Shown here in pieces: positions 1-6,132 of a DNA stretch of 7,334 bases. The stretch spans positions 1 to 7,334 of the forward strand of contig PAGS01000025.1 of assembly GCA_002705465.1 (NCBI GenBank). Reading direction: 5' to 3'. A model generated the notes under the pieces. That model saw only the letters and a list, made by a program, of their open reading frames with translations, was not told the DNA's origin and did not search any database. This stretch comes from Halieaceae bacterium. GTDB taxonomy: Bacteria > Pseudomonadota > Gammaproteobacteria > Pseudomonadales > Halieaceae. A program made the position numbers and the translations under genes. The stretch's first letter is position 1, and every line of letters starts with the position of its first letter.

Positions 1-625
1 CAAAGCCCTCATTGAGGTAGATCAGAATGCTGTAGTCGCGGTCCAGTGATCGCTTCCAGGTATGGCTGCCTTCATCCCAGTATTCGCTGTCTGAGTGCGC
101 GTTATATCGTCCACCGGGCCCGTATTTCAGGACAGAGGGTGGCTCAATCGTATCCAGATCAGCGTGAAAAAAGCGGGTGACATAATCGCGATAGCCTCTG
201 ACTACCTCCCGCAGCACATCCGTCTTGTATTCTGCGAGGTCTATGGTTTCGGTAATGCGGCCCTCGTGGTACTCGAACTTGACTTCGCCCGACTCGATGT
301 AGCTCTCAGTATCCTGCACCCACAAACTTTGTGTCGATTGCGCGTCCATGAACGCGCACCAGCCTTCGCACATGGCTGCGCTGAGAAAACCCTCAATGAT
401 CAACACGCCCGGCGGTGCGATCATTTTGGAGACGCTCCCCGCTCCGGGAGGTTCAGGGCAAAAGCGCCTCATCGCAACGTTGCGAAAGGCCGGCAGGAAC
501 CAACCAGCATCATTGTAAAGTTCTTGGGGCGTGAAAGGGGTTGCACTGGCGGGCTCTAGCGCGCCGCAGCAGTGTTTGAATCGCTTGCCACTTCCACAAC
601 TGCAGGGTGCGTTTCTTGAAGTCAT
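1..625 (-). CDS. SEC-C motif + prolyl-4-hydroxylase-like 2OG-Fe(II) oxygenase, partial (C-terminus outside window)
   Basis: Starting at the ATG at 625-623, the frame stays open for 208 codons to the window edge. Residues 8-20 form a SEC-C zinc motif (PCSCGSGKRFKHCC: C8, C10, C19, C20). From about residue 70 the protein resembles the P4Hc fold: a 'PGVLIIEGFLS' opening, then LKYGPGGRYNAHSDSEYW, with H177 and D179 as the HxD iron ligands, then DRDYSILIYLNEGF. The distal iron-binding His and the 2OG-binding Arg/Lys would lie beyond the window. Family knowledge: such enzymes are soluble, oxygen-dependent hydroxylases acting on proteins or small molecules; SEC-C motifs are zinc-binding and often protein- or ribosome-associated. 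The substrate cannot be told. Only a weak Shine-Dalgarno-like GACGGA precedes the start. A terminator separates it from the pigment operon, so it is probably an independent unit at the cluster border. Domain assignment is fairly sure; function is open. Confidence 0.82.
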   Translation of the reverse strand, partial: MTSRNAPCSCGSGKRFKHCCGALEPASATPFTPQELYNDAGWFLPAFRNVAMRRFCPEPPGAGSVSKMIAPPGVLIIEGFLSAAMCEGWCAFMDAQSTQSLWVQDTESYIESGEVKFEYHEGRITETIDLAEYKTDVLREVVRGYRDYVTRFFHADLDTIEPPSVLKYGPGGRYNAHSDSEYWDEGSHTWKRSLDRDYSILIYLNEGF

Positions 626-667
626 GAATCCGTCGGCTTTGAACCAGAAGTTATTGCAAATGCGAGG

Positions 668-692
668 GTCGCTGCCTCCGTGACGCAGCGAC
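668..692. repeat. Perfect 8-bp inverted repeat in the gap upstream of the SEC-C gene
   Basis: GTCGCTGC at 668-675 and GCAGCGAC at 685-692 are exact reverse complements around a 9-base loop. No T-tract follows on the plus strand and only a short TTT on the minus strand, so it is a poor intrinsic terminator. It lies 43 bases before the SEC-C gene start and could be a leader hairpin of that gene, a protein-binding site or a secondary terminator. Function not determined. Confidence 0.4.
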
Positions 693-711
693 GCAGGCGC
701 AGATAGTAGTC

Positions 712-745
712 AAAAAGGGGCGGTTGACTCAAATGAGTATGCCCC
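712..745 (-). terminator. Rho-independent terminator of the ppsR-bchG-bchP operon
   Basis: Read on the minus strand, GGGGC (745-741) pairs with GCCCC (721-717) and is followed at once by TTTTT (716-712). Inside the outer stem a second small hairpin forms from ACTC/GAGT (738-735 with 730-727). The structure begins 11 bases after the stop codon of the last operon gene and faces the right way to end its transcription. It resembles a classic GC stem plus U-tract; the branched inner arm is slightly unusual. The outer stem is only 5 bp, so efficiency is uncertain. Confidence 0.7.
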
Positions 746-756
746 GGCAGAAGGCC

Positions 757-1026
757 TCAATGCTGGGTCATTAATGCTCTACGGACGTCTACAAAGTGAC
801 AGCACCCGGCGCATCCCAAGACGGCGGCGATCAACAGGGAAGGGTAATCTGTCAGGGCCAGTCGCATGGAAATCAAAAGAAGCGCCCCGGATGCAAGATG
901 CAGGATGATTCCGGGGGCACCGGCCCCGCCCTGTTGTTTGTGTCGGCGCTGAAGCCATAGCGCCTCGAACGCCATACCCAACAAGATACAATCAAGTAGC
1001 CGGGGAATCGACAGCCACTCGATCAC
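757..1026 (-). CDS. Small three-helix membrane protein, last gene of the bchP operon
   Basis: An 89-residue reading frame starts with GTG 3 bases after the bchP stop codon and ends just before the operon terminator. That position inside a closed transcription unit is the best evidence that it is real. The protein shows three probable membrane segments: about residues 9-25 (LLDCILLGMAFEALWL), 38-58 and 61-78, with a basic QRRHKQQGG loop between the first two and VRR after the third. The third helix carries three cysteines (C72, C75, C76; GCAGCC) with H77 and D80 close by. I do not recognise a named family with certainty; it recalls short uncharacterised proteobacterial proteins with the pattern 'LLD/EAIL..ALE...' and a late 'H..D.RR'. 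Role unknown; by context it may support pigment tail processing or membrane assembly. Confidence 0.7.
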   Translation of the reverse strand: MIEWLSIPRLLDCILLGMAFEALWLQRRHKQQGGAGAPGIILHLASGALLLISMRLALTDYPSLLIAAVLGCAGCCHFVDVRRALMTQH

Positions 1027-1029
1027 GAG

Positions 1030-2226
1030 TCAAGCCCGCGCCAGTCCCAGAAGTTGGGCCACGTCTTTAAAAAAGACTCGCACGTGCGCAAGGGGGCGTC
1101 GCCGCACTAACTTTTTGGTCGTGTAAGACTGCCAAGTCAGACTTTGTACATCGGGATCCCGGCACATGGCGACAAACTTTTCTCTTCGCTTGTCGGTGCC
1201 GTACCAGAAGCGCTGTAACAGGCCCAGTGCCCAGAACACCTTGCCATGCAATTTCATAAAACGTTTGCGGGCCACTCCCAATGCTTGTGCATCGCCCGTT
1301 TCGAGGAATTCCTGCATGGCGTCCGCCGCAAGACGACCACACAGCATGGCGTAGTAGATGCCCTCGCCGGACGCGGGTGCGACGACGCCCGCAGCGTCAC
1401 CCGAGACAAGCACGGCTCGTCCATCATCCCAACGCTTCATCGGTTTCATCGGGATAGGCGCACCTTCCTTTCGCTTGGTGATGGCATCAGTCAGACCGCA
1501 GTCCTCTCGCAGCGCTGCGACGGACGCCTTGGCCGAGAAGTCTTTGTGGGCGCTACCAACACCGATACTGGCGTTGCCGCCGTGCGGAAACACCCAGGCG
1601 TAAAAGTCAGGAGAGAGTCGCCCCTGATACCAGACGTCACATCGGTCAGGATCATAGGCCTCCCACTTCTGATTCTCCGGCACCTCGATGATTTCGTGAT
1701 ACGCCAGTACCCAGGGCGTTTTTTCAGCATCAGGTATCGTCGCCCGCGCAACCCCGGAGCGGGCGCCATCTGCACCAATGACGCTCCGCGCTGTCACTGT
1801 GACGCTCCGCGGGTCATCGTCTTTGGTTTGGTAGGTCAGTGAGATGAGGTCATCCTCATACTGCAAGGACTTGAAAACGCCAGGCATGACGGTGGCACCG
1901 GCGTCGCCGGCGCGCTCTCTCAGCCAGGGGTCGAACTCGTCGCGATCGACCATCCCGACGAAGGTGCCTTCGATGGGCATGTCGACCGATTCGCCGCGGG
2001 GCGAGACCATTCGCGCGGAGCGGATCCGGGCCTTGATCAGGTGATCCGGGATATCGAATTCTTCCATCAAACAGGGGGGTATCGCGCCGCCGCAGGGCTT
2101 GATGCGAAAGCCACGCTCCAGTAGCAACACGTTCAAGCCCCGACGCGCCAAGTCATGAGCGGCAGTTGCTCCCGAGGGGCCACCCCCGACCACAATCGTG
2201 TCAAAGTCCGCAGTAGGTGTGGTCAT
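1030..2226 (-). CDS. bchP: Geranylgeranyl reductase of bacteriochlorophyll synthesis
   Basis: This flavoprotein of the geranylgeranyl reductase family reduces three double bonds of the geranylgeranyl tail of bacteriochlorophyll (or its diphosphate) to give phytyl, using NADPH. The 398-residue length is typical. Residues 11-39 hold the Rossmann FAD fold (VVGGGPSGATAA ... LLLERG). A conserved KPCGGAIPP follows at 43-51, DRDEFDPWLRERA at 94-106, the second FAD motif GADGARSGVAR at 151-161, and the ribose-binding GDAAGVVAPASGEGIYYAM at 277-294. The start ATG overlaps the stop of the upstream transporter gene as ATGA, and a strong GGGAGG (2238-2233) sits 6 bases before it, inside the upstream gene. 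Translation is therefore probably coupled and also independently primed. It follows bchG and a PucC-like gene, as in many purple bacterial clusters. Paralogues in other pathways exist, but the context makes BchP the clear choice. Confidence 0.96.
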   Translation of the reverse strand: MTTPTADFDTIVVGGGPSGATAAHDLARRGLNVLLLERGFRIKPCGGAIPPCLMEEFDIPDHLIKARIRSARMVSPRGESVDMPIEGTFVGMVDRDEFDPWLRERAGDAGATVMPGVFKSLQYEDDLISLTYQTKDDDPRSVTVTARSVIGADGARSGVARATIPDAEKTPWVLAYHEIIEVPENQKWEAYDPDRCDVWYQGRLSPDFYAWVFPHGGNASIGVGSAHKDFSAKASVAALREDCGLTDAITKRKEGAPIPMKPMKRWDDGRAVLVSGDAAGVVAPASGEGIYYAMLCGRLAADAMQEFLETGDAQALGVARKRFMKLHGKVFWALGLLQRFWYGTDKRREKFVAMCRDPDVQSLTWQSYTTKKLVRRRPLAHVRVFFKDVAQLLGLARA

Positions 2227-3608
2227 CGTATGCCTCCCTCTCCGGCCTCTGCCAGAGCAATGTTGCCAAAGGAAGGCGCGTGATCACGCTGTCCGCTCCC
2301 CCAGTTGGTAATGTGAACGTGCCGTGCCAGCGAGGCGGCGACGAGAAACAGGACGCCCTCGCAAGCGAATACCAGGCCATAACTGATGGCTGGGTCGTCC
2401 AGCCAGTAGCGGGTAACGTCCACCGCTACCGTGCCAAGGAAACCGCCTAAGGCGAAAGCAATGGCCTGAGCCGCGCCCCACAGGCCCATTCGGATACCTT
2501 CGCGTTTCTGTTGCCCGGCGCTGGCGAGTACCATCATGGCTCCGATGGCCGCAACGGCGAAGCCACCATTGGCCGTGCCGAGCAGAAAGACATTGGCTTC
2601 CAGCGGCCACGTCGGGCTTGTAAGTCCGCCCCAGCACAGCAAGAAGAGTGCAACAGCAGAGAGCAGGCAACCGCCGCGAATCCAGAGCCGCAGTAGCGCA
2701 GCGCCCTTGGATTTAAACAGCGACGTGGAAATCGCCATGGCGGCCATACCCAGTAATACGCCGCCATGCTGCACGCCGGCAAGTTGGGTGGACTCTCCGG
2801 GCGTTCGTCCGAAGACCAAGCCCGCAAACGGCTCCAAAATCAGATCCTGGGCCGAGTAGGCGAGCATCGACATAAAGACAAAGATGGTGAAGACTTTTGC
2901 CTGGGGGTCCTGCCAGACTTCTGCCAGGGCGGCGCCAAAAGCACCTTTCTCTGAGGCGTCTTGGGTTACACTTGATTTGATTATAGGACTCGCCGGCTCA
3001 ACGCCGCGGATCGCAATCAGCGTCACAACAATGGCCAGTAACGATACTGTGCCGGTGACCGCCATCAGTCGCTCCGGGGAATAGGGGTCGAGAAACTGGC
3101 CGGCGATACCTGCGGTCACCGCAAAGCCGATAATCATCATGAACCAGACGAGCGCTGCAGCGGCGGGGTTTCTCTCCGGCGCCACCTGCTTGGCAAGCAA
3201 GGCCAGTAGAGAGGTGCCCGTGGCGCCGGTGCCCACGCCGATCGCGAGGAAGCCCAGCGCAGAGATCAGTAAGCCCAGCCAATAGTGTTTCGTAATCAGC
3301 GTAGTGCCTAATGCGGCAAGTACCCCGCCGAGGCCCAGAATAAACATCCCGCCGATGATCCACGGCGTCCGTCGGCCTCCCACATCTGAGCCGTAGCCGA
3401 TGCGCGGGCGAGCCAGTTGTACAACGTGATGGATGGTGACTAGAAAGCCGGGGATGGTCGCAGCAAGTGCGAGTTCCACCACCATAATGCGGTTCAGCGT
3501 TGACGTGGTGAGTACCACAATCCCACCCAGAGATGTCTGTATCAAACCGAGCCTGATGATGTGCCACCAGCTGAGCCCTGTTGCCGCAGGATTCGCAGCG
3601 AAGATCAT
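2223..3608 (-). CDS. PucC/LhaA-like BCD-family MFS transporter (ORF428/ORF477-type)
   Basis: A 461-residue, very hydrophobic protein with about twelve membrane segments and the PucC/LhaA/ORF428 signature: RLGLIQTSLGGIVVLTTSTLNRIMVVEL at about 19-46, then ARPRIGYGSDVGGRRTPWIIGG at 66-87, which is the MFS loop 2-3 motif as seen in this family. A soluble loop with charged residues (about 205-225) divides the two six-helix halves. Family knowledge: PucC and LhaA assist assembly of LH2 and LH1 antenna; the member beside bchG and bchP, often called bch2, orf428 or orf477, is thought to deliver bacteriochlorophyll but is less studied. Its start ATG overlaps the bchG stop (ATGA), and its own stop overlaps the bchP start (ATGA). 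The placement between BchG and BchP suggests it acts on newly esterified pigment. The exact substrate is inference; the family is certain. Confidence 0.93.
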   Translation of the reverse strand: MIFAANPAATGLSWWHIIRLGLIQTSLGGIVVLTTSTLNRIMVVELALAATIPGFLVTIHHVVQLARPRIGYGSDVGGRRTPWIIGGMFILGLGGVLAALGTTLITKHYWLGLLISALGFLAIGVGTGATGTSLLALLAKQVAPERNPAAAALVWFMMIIGFAVTAGIAGQFLDPYSPERLMAVTGTVSLLAIVVTLIAIRGVEPASPIIKSSVTQDASEKGAFGAALAEVWQDPQAKVFTIFVFMSMLAYSAQDLILEPFAGLVFGRTPGESTQLAGVQHGGVLLGMAAMAISTSLFKSKGAALLRLWIRGGCLLSAVALFLLCWGGLTSPTWPLEANVFLLGTANGGFAVAAIGAMMVLASAGQQKREGIRMGLWGAAQAIAFALGGFLGTVAVDVTRYWLDDPAISYGLVFACEGVLFLVAASLARHVHITNWGSGQRDHAPSFGNIALAEAGEGGIR

Positions 3609-4513
3609 GTGAACCAGCCCCCCAAACCGACGGCCGCGCTCATCATCCCCAATACATAGAGCGATACGCCTGTCGCGTTATACCAGGGAGCCAACTCCCT
3701 GGGGGCCGAAAGCAAGCGCTTCATCGCCAAACACTGAGCGGCTACCACCACTGTAACGGCTGTAGCATAGAGCCCCAGTTGCCAATGTAAGAGCAGGGCG
3801 ATGACCACTGTCTGCGGCAATAACATGAACACACACGCGACTTTGGCCGCTCGTTCGCGTCCCAATTGTGCCGGCAGTGAGCGAATGCCCATTTTGAGAT
3901 CGCCTTCAACACTCTTGAAGTCGTTGAGCGTCATGATGCCGTGCGCACCCACGCTGTAGAGCAGTGCAATGACCAAAATCGGTGTGGGTGGCAGATCGCC
4001 GCCCAGCACGATGGCCGCTCCCGTAATCCATGCCAGCCCCTCATAGCTCAGAGCGACAGCGCTATTACCCCACCAGCCATTCAGCTTCAACCTCAGTGGT
4101 GGTGCGCTGTAAGCCCACGCCAGTAGCAATCCGACAAAGGTTGCTAGGGCCACCCAAGGACCGAGCATCAGCGCCCAAGTTTGTGCGATCAGCGTCCAGA
4201 GCATGGCGAACCAGAGGGCTACATTCCCGGGGGCGCGCCCGGAAGGAATAGGGCGATGGGGTTCATTGAGCGCATCGACATGGCGGTCATACCAATCGTT
4301 GACCACCTGGCTTGCCCCGCAAACCAATGGGCCGGTCAGCGTCATGCCCGCGAGGAGCGCCCAGCCACTTATTCCTGAGCCGGGTCCGGCAGATACCCAG
4401 CCGCACAGAAACGCCCACATGGGAGGAAACCACGTGATCGGTTTGAGGAGTTCAAGCAGTGCGCCCGGTGACGCCCTGCCAACTGCTACGCTGACCGGGG
4501 CAGACTGATCCAT
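3605..4513 (-). CDS. bchG: Bacteriochlorophyll synthase (geranylgeranyl transferase)
   Basis: An integral-membrane UbiA-type prenyltransferase that esterifies bacteriochlorophyllide a with geranylgeranyl diphosphate. From the ATG at 4513 it has 302 residues, the usual length. The N-terminal LLKPITWFPPMWAF (22-35) is typical of BchG/ChlG. The first Asp-rich motif is NDWYDRHVDALNEPHRPIPSG (72-92), the second NDFKSVEGDLKMGIRSLP (197-214); YSAPPLRLK lies at 135-143. Eight or so membrane helices are expected. A longer frame opens at TTG 4543, but a consensus TATAAT at 4554-4549 would start transcription near 4542, and the 10 extra residues are not typical of the family, so I prefer ATG 4513; neither start has a clear ribosome site. 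The stop overlaps the downstream transporter start as ATGA. An 88-base gap from ppsR carries a probable extra promoter and operator. Confidence 0.95.
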   Translation of the reverse strand: MDQSAPVSVAVGRASPGALLELLKPITWFPPMWAFLCGWVSAGPGSGISGWALLAGMTLTGPLVCGASQVVNDWYDRHVDALNEPHRPIPSGRAPGNVALWFAMLWTLIAQTWALMLGPWVALATFVGLLLAWAYSAPPLRLKLNGWWGNSAVALSYEGLAWITGAAIVLGGDLPPTPILVIALLYSVGAHGIMTLNDFKSVEGDLKMGIRSLPAQLGRERAAKVACVFMLLPQTVVIALLLHWQLGLYATAVTVVVAAQCLAMKRLLSAPRELAPWYNATGVSLYVLGMMSAAVGLGGWFT

Positions 4514-4540
4514 GACGCCATGTTGGGCGCCGTTCGGCGT
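4514..4540 (-). other. Hairpin-forming bases directly before the preferred bchG start codon
   Basis: In the minus-strand transcript GACGCC (4540-4535) can pair with GGCGTC (4519-4514), which touches the ATG at 4513. An alternative short stem CGCC-GAAC-GGCG shares the same left arm, so the two are mutually exclusive. No Shine-Dalgarno is visible here. If the TTG at 4543 were the start, these bases would simply be codons, so the regulatory reading is tentative. Confidence 0.3.
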
Positions 4541-4542
4541 CA

Positions 4543-4560
4543 AGTCAAATTATATTTACA
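4543..4560 (-). promoter_or_regulatory. Probable bchG promoter -10 overlapped by a near-consensus PpsR box
   Basis: The minus strand reads TGT-N12-ACT over 4560-4543, one base from the PpsR/CrtJ consensus TGT-N12-ACA, and shares the TTTGAC ending of the bchF box. Inside it lies a perfect TATAAT (4554-4549). No good -35 is seen at 16-18 bases, so the promoter may be weak or need an activator. A start point near 4542 would give a 29-base leader before ATG 4513. Binding here would block the polymerase, letting bchG and the genes after it be repressed apart from ppsR. Confidence 0.5.
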
Positions 4561-4601
4561 AAACGACTGTCTAGTTATATGGCCGCATTGCTTTGGTGGG
4601 T

Positions 4602-5972
4602 TCAGGCAATGTTATCCTCGGAATCGCCAATATCGAAACGGCGGAGTTTGGTATAGAGGCTTTGGCGACTGAGGCCAAGCAGTTCAGCCGCAGCGGCGCG
4701 ATTATCCTGTGTCAGCTTCAACGCAGCCTCAATGCAAAGCGCCTCGATGACATCGGTAGATTCTCTCACCAGTTGTTTGAGTGGCAAACGACCCACACGA
4801 CCGGTGATTTGCTCAATGGATCTGGGTAGATGAACCTCGGTGTTTTCCTCGATATCGATACGACGGCTGACATCACGAATAAACATCAAAATGAGAGAGC
4901 GTCCAGAGCGCTCGGTCTGGACCGCGGAAAGCTCGATGTCTAGGCGAGTGCCCAGTTCCGTGCGCAGGACCGAACTGAATAACTGGAGGGGACGATCCGA
5001 CCTTATGTTGCCCAGGAGCACATCCAAATCAACAATGGATCGACCCAGCCAGCGATCCGCCCGTCGGCCAGTGGCTTGCTGCGAGTCCTGAATGCAGGCC
5101 ATATCGAGATAAGCGGCATTCGCCGCTAGGACAACCCCATTACAATCCGTAATAAGAATGCCATCGGGAGAAGTCTCAAAGCTGTCACCACCGAGGCTTT
5201 GCTCCGCTTGGTCCTCTAAAAGTGCGGCGAGTCGGATCAAAAGTCGGGTCTCATTACCCTGTCTCAGGCAGGTGATACCCGTGGACAATGAGTCTCCGCT
5301 GCTCGTGGTGATATGGCCTTGCACTACGGCGGTAGTGCTGCGAGCTTCCCGCTGAAGCTCAGTCAGCGCGCGGGTCCCCTCGTTATCCAGGCCAACAGGA
5401 AAAACGCGGCCTACAAGCGCGCCTTCTTCCAACTGCAACAAATTGGCTGCGACGGTGTTAGCTTCCAACACCCTGCCTGAAAGGTCATCGACGACCAGAA
5501 AACCCTCGGCCACCATGTCGAGCATCCGCCGGTAGCGCGCTTCGAGACGCCGGTTGCGCCAGTAGTCTTGTTCCAGAGTGCGCTGAGCGTTGACCAACTG
5601 CTGGCGCAAATTTGTCTCACCGCGTAAATCGACGCAGGCAAGATGCAGGGTATCGTTATCTGTTTCTCGAGTTAGCCAACAAGAAACCGGCACTGGTTCT
5701 TCTTCTGGGCCGGCAAGAATCGCTAGGTCAATGCGGTGGGCGCTGCCCGGATCCGTTTGGGCCGCACGCAGCGCCTCTCTGGCCACTGCTTGGTCGGAAT
5801 CCCTGACAAGATCCAGCCAAGGCTTTCCGATCATGGCGTCCCGCGGCAGGTTGCGCAGCAGGCCAGTGTCCGCCGAGACATCCTTGACGCTCAGGGAGTC
5901 ATTCAATGCCATACGCAAGTCAGCAAGGCTTGCCAGGAGCGTCTCGACGCTTTTATGGGCAGAACTTGACAC
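4602..5972 (-). CDS. ppsR: PpsR/CrtJ redox-responsive repressor of photosynthesis genes
   Basis: From a GTG at 5972 it encodes 456 residues, near the usual 460-odd. Order of parts: an N-terminal PAS-like domain (about 8-120), a helical linker (LRQQLVNAQRTLEQDYWRNR, about 122-141), PAS1 (about 148-245; MVAEGFLVVDDLSGRVLEAN), PAS2 (about 262-370; SPDGILITDCNGVVLAAN) and a C-terminal Fis-type helix-turn-helix (about 398-445; NRAAAAELLGLSRQSLYTKLRR). Family knowledge: PpsR binds TGT-N12-ACA as a tetramer and represses bch, crt and puc genes in oxygen. C413 lies in the helix-turn-helix and C235 at the end of PAS1, matching by position the cysteine pair reported for Rhodobacter PpsR/CrtJ. A TTG frame opens at 5987, but GGAGG at 5985-5981 lies 8 bases before GTG 5972, so GTG is the likely start. 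Matching operators at its own promoter imply autoregulation. Confidence 0.95.
   Translation of the reverse strand: MSSSAHKSVETLLASLADLRMALNDSLSVKDVSADTGLLRNLPRDAMIGKPWLDLVRDSDQAVAREALRAAQTDPGSAHRIDLAILAGPEEEPVPVSCWLTRETDNDTLHLACVDLRGETNLRQQLVNAQRTLEQDYWRNRRLEARYRRMLDMVAEGFLVVDDLSGRVLEANTVAANLLQLEEGALVGRVFPVGLDNEGTRALTELQREARSTTAVVQGHITTSSGDSLSTGITCLRQGNETRLLIRLAALLEDQAEQSLGGDSFETSPDGILITDCNGVVLAANAAYLDMACIQDSQQATGRRADRWLGRSIVDLDVLLGNIRSDRPLQLFSSVLRTELGTRLDIELSAVQTERSGRSLILMFIRDVSRRIDIEENTEVHLPRSIEQITGRVGRLPLKQLVRESTDVIEALCIEAALKLTQDNRAAAAELLGLSRQSLYTKLRRFDIGDSEDNIA
5954..5971. promoter_or_regulatory. Degenerate PpsR box over the ppsR start codon
   Basis: On the plus strand TAT-N12-ACA spans 5954-5971 (minus strand TGT-N12-ATA), one mismatch from consensus. 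Its better half, TTGACACCTTT (5966-5976), repeats almost exactly the right arm of the perfect operator (TTGACACCTT at 6010-6019), 44 bases away, close to four helical turns. The GTG start codon of ppsR is part of this half-site. It could serve as a second, cooperatively filled site for autorepression. It might also be a coincidence of coding sequence, though the 10-base repeat argues against that. Confidence 0.45.
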
Positions 5973-5980
5973 CTTTTTCG

Positions 5981-5985
5981 CCTCC
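5981..5985 (-). promoter_or_regulatory. Ribosome binding site that sets the ppsR start
   Basis: GGAGG on the minus strand, 8 bases ahead of GTG 5972. It overlaps the TTG that opens the longer frame, so that TTG cannot use it. This decides the start in favour of GTG and shortens the protein by five residues. Confidence 0.7.
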
Positions 5986-5993
5986 AAATGACA

Positions 5994-6019
5994 AAGGTGT
6001 CTGTATAAGTTGACACCTT
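5994..6019. promoter_or_regulatory. Perfect PpsR/CrtJ operator in the ppsR-bchF divergent region
   Basis: TGTCTGTATAAGTTGACA at 5998-6015 fits TGT-N12-ACA exactly. The palindrome extends to 8-bp arms: AAGGTGTC (5994-6001) and GACACCTT (6012-6019) around a 10-base centre. A -10-like TATACA for ppsR lies inside it on the minus strand (6007-6002), though no clear -35 accompanies it. Binding would shut off ppsR itself and may act at a distance on bchF. This is the strongest operator in the window. Confidence 0.85.
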
Positions 6020-6132
6020 GGGGAAGAAAGTCCGGAGTCTGGCACAGCTAAGGCGTCAGAAAAACCCCTTTGCGCGTCGAATTAAACGGCTAAAAATCAC
6101 GCCTAAGTGTCTAAATAACTTAATTTTAAAAA

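Noticed and set aside
95..559. 154-residue plus-strand reading frame
   Set aside because: It lies wholly opposite the SEC-C/oxygenase gene, whose minus-strand frame has clear domain motifs; the plus-strand product shows no recognisable features.
757..1026. Isopentenyl diphosphate isomerase (idi) as the gene after bchP
   Set aside because: The product is only 89 residues, hydrophobic with three helices, and has none of the Nudix-type features of that enzyme.
1246..1842. 198-residue plus-strand reading frame opposite bchP
   Set aside because: Arginine- and histidine-rich shadow of bchP with no family resemblance or ribosome site.
2998..3567. 189-residue minus-strand frame inside the transporter gene
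   Set aside because: Out-of-frame shadow of the PucC-like gene; composition is typical of a shifted frame.
2223..3608. Naming the transporter pucC or lhaA
   Set aside because: The family is right, but these symbols belong to members beside puc and puh genes; this one sits between bchG and bchP, so no symbol is given.
6010..6015. TTGACA as a plus-strand -35 for bchF
   Set aside because: No acceptable -10 follows at 16-18 bases, whereas the TTGACA at 6145 is better placed.
6048..6107. Imperfect inverted repeat CTAAGGCGT ... ACGCCTAAG
   Set aside because: One mismatch in 9 bases and arms over 40 bases apart; no matching motif known to me, so chance is plausible.
6108..6125. TGT-N12-ATT, possible further PpsR box
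   Set aside because: Only the left half fits and the right half lacks the TTGAC ending shared by the better boxes; AT-rich sequence makes chance likely.
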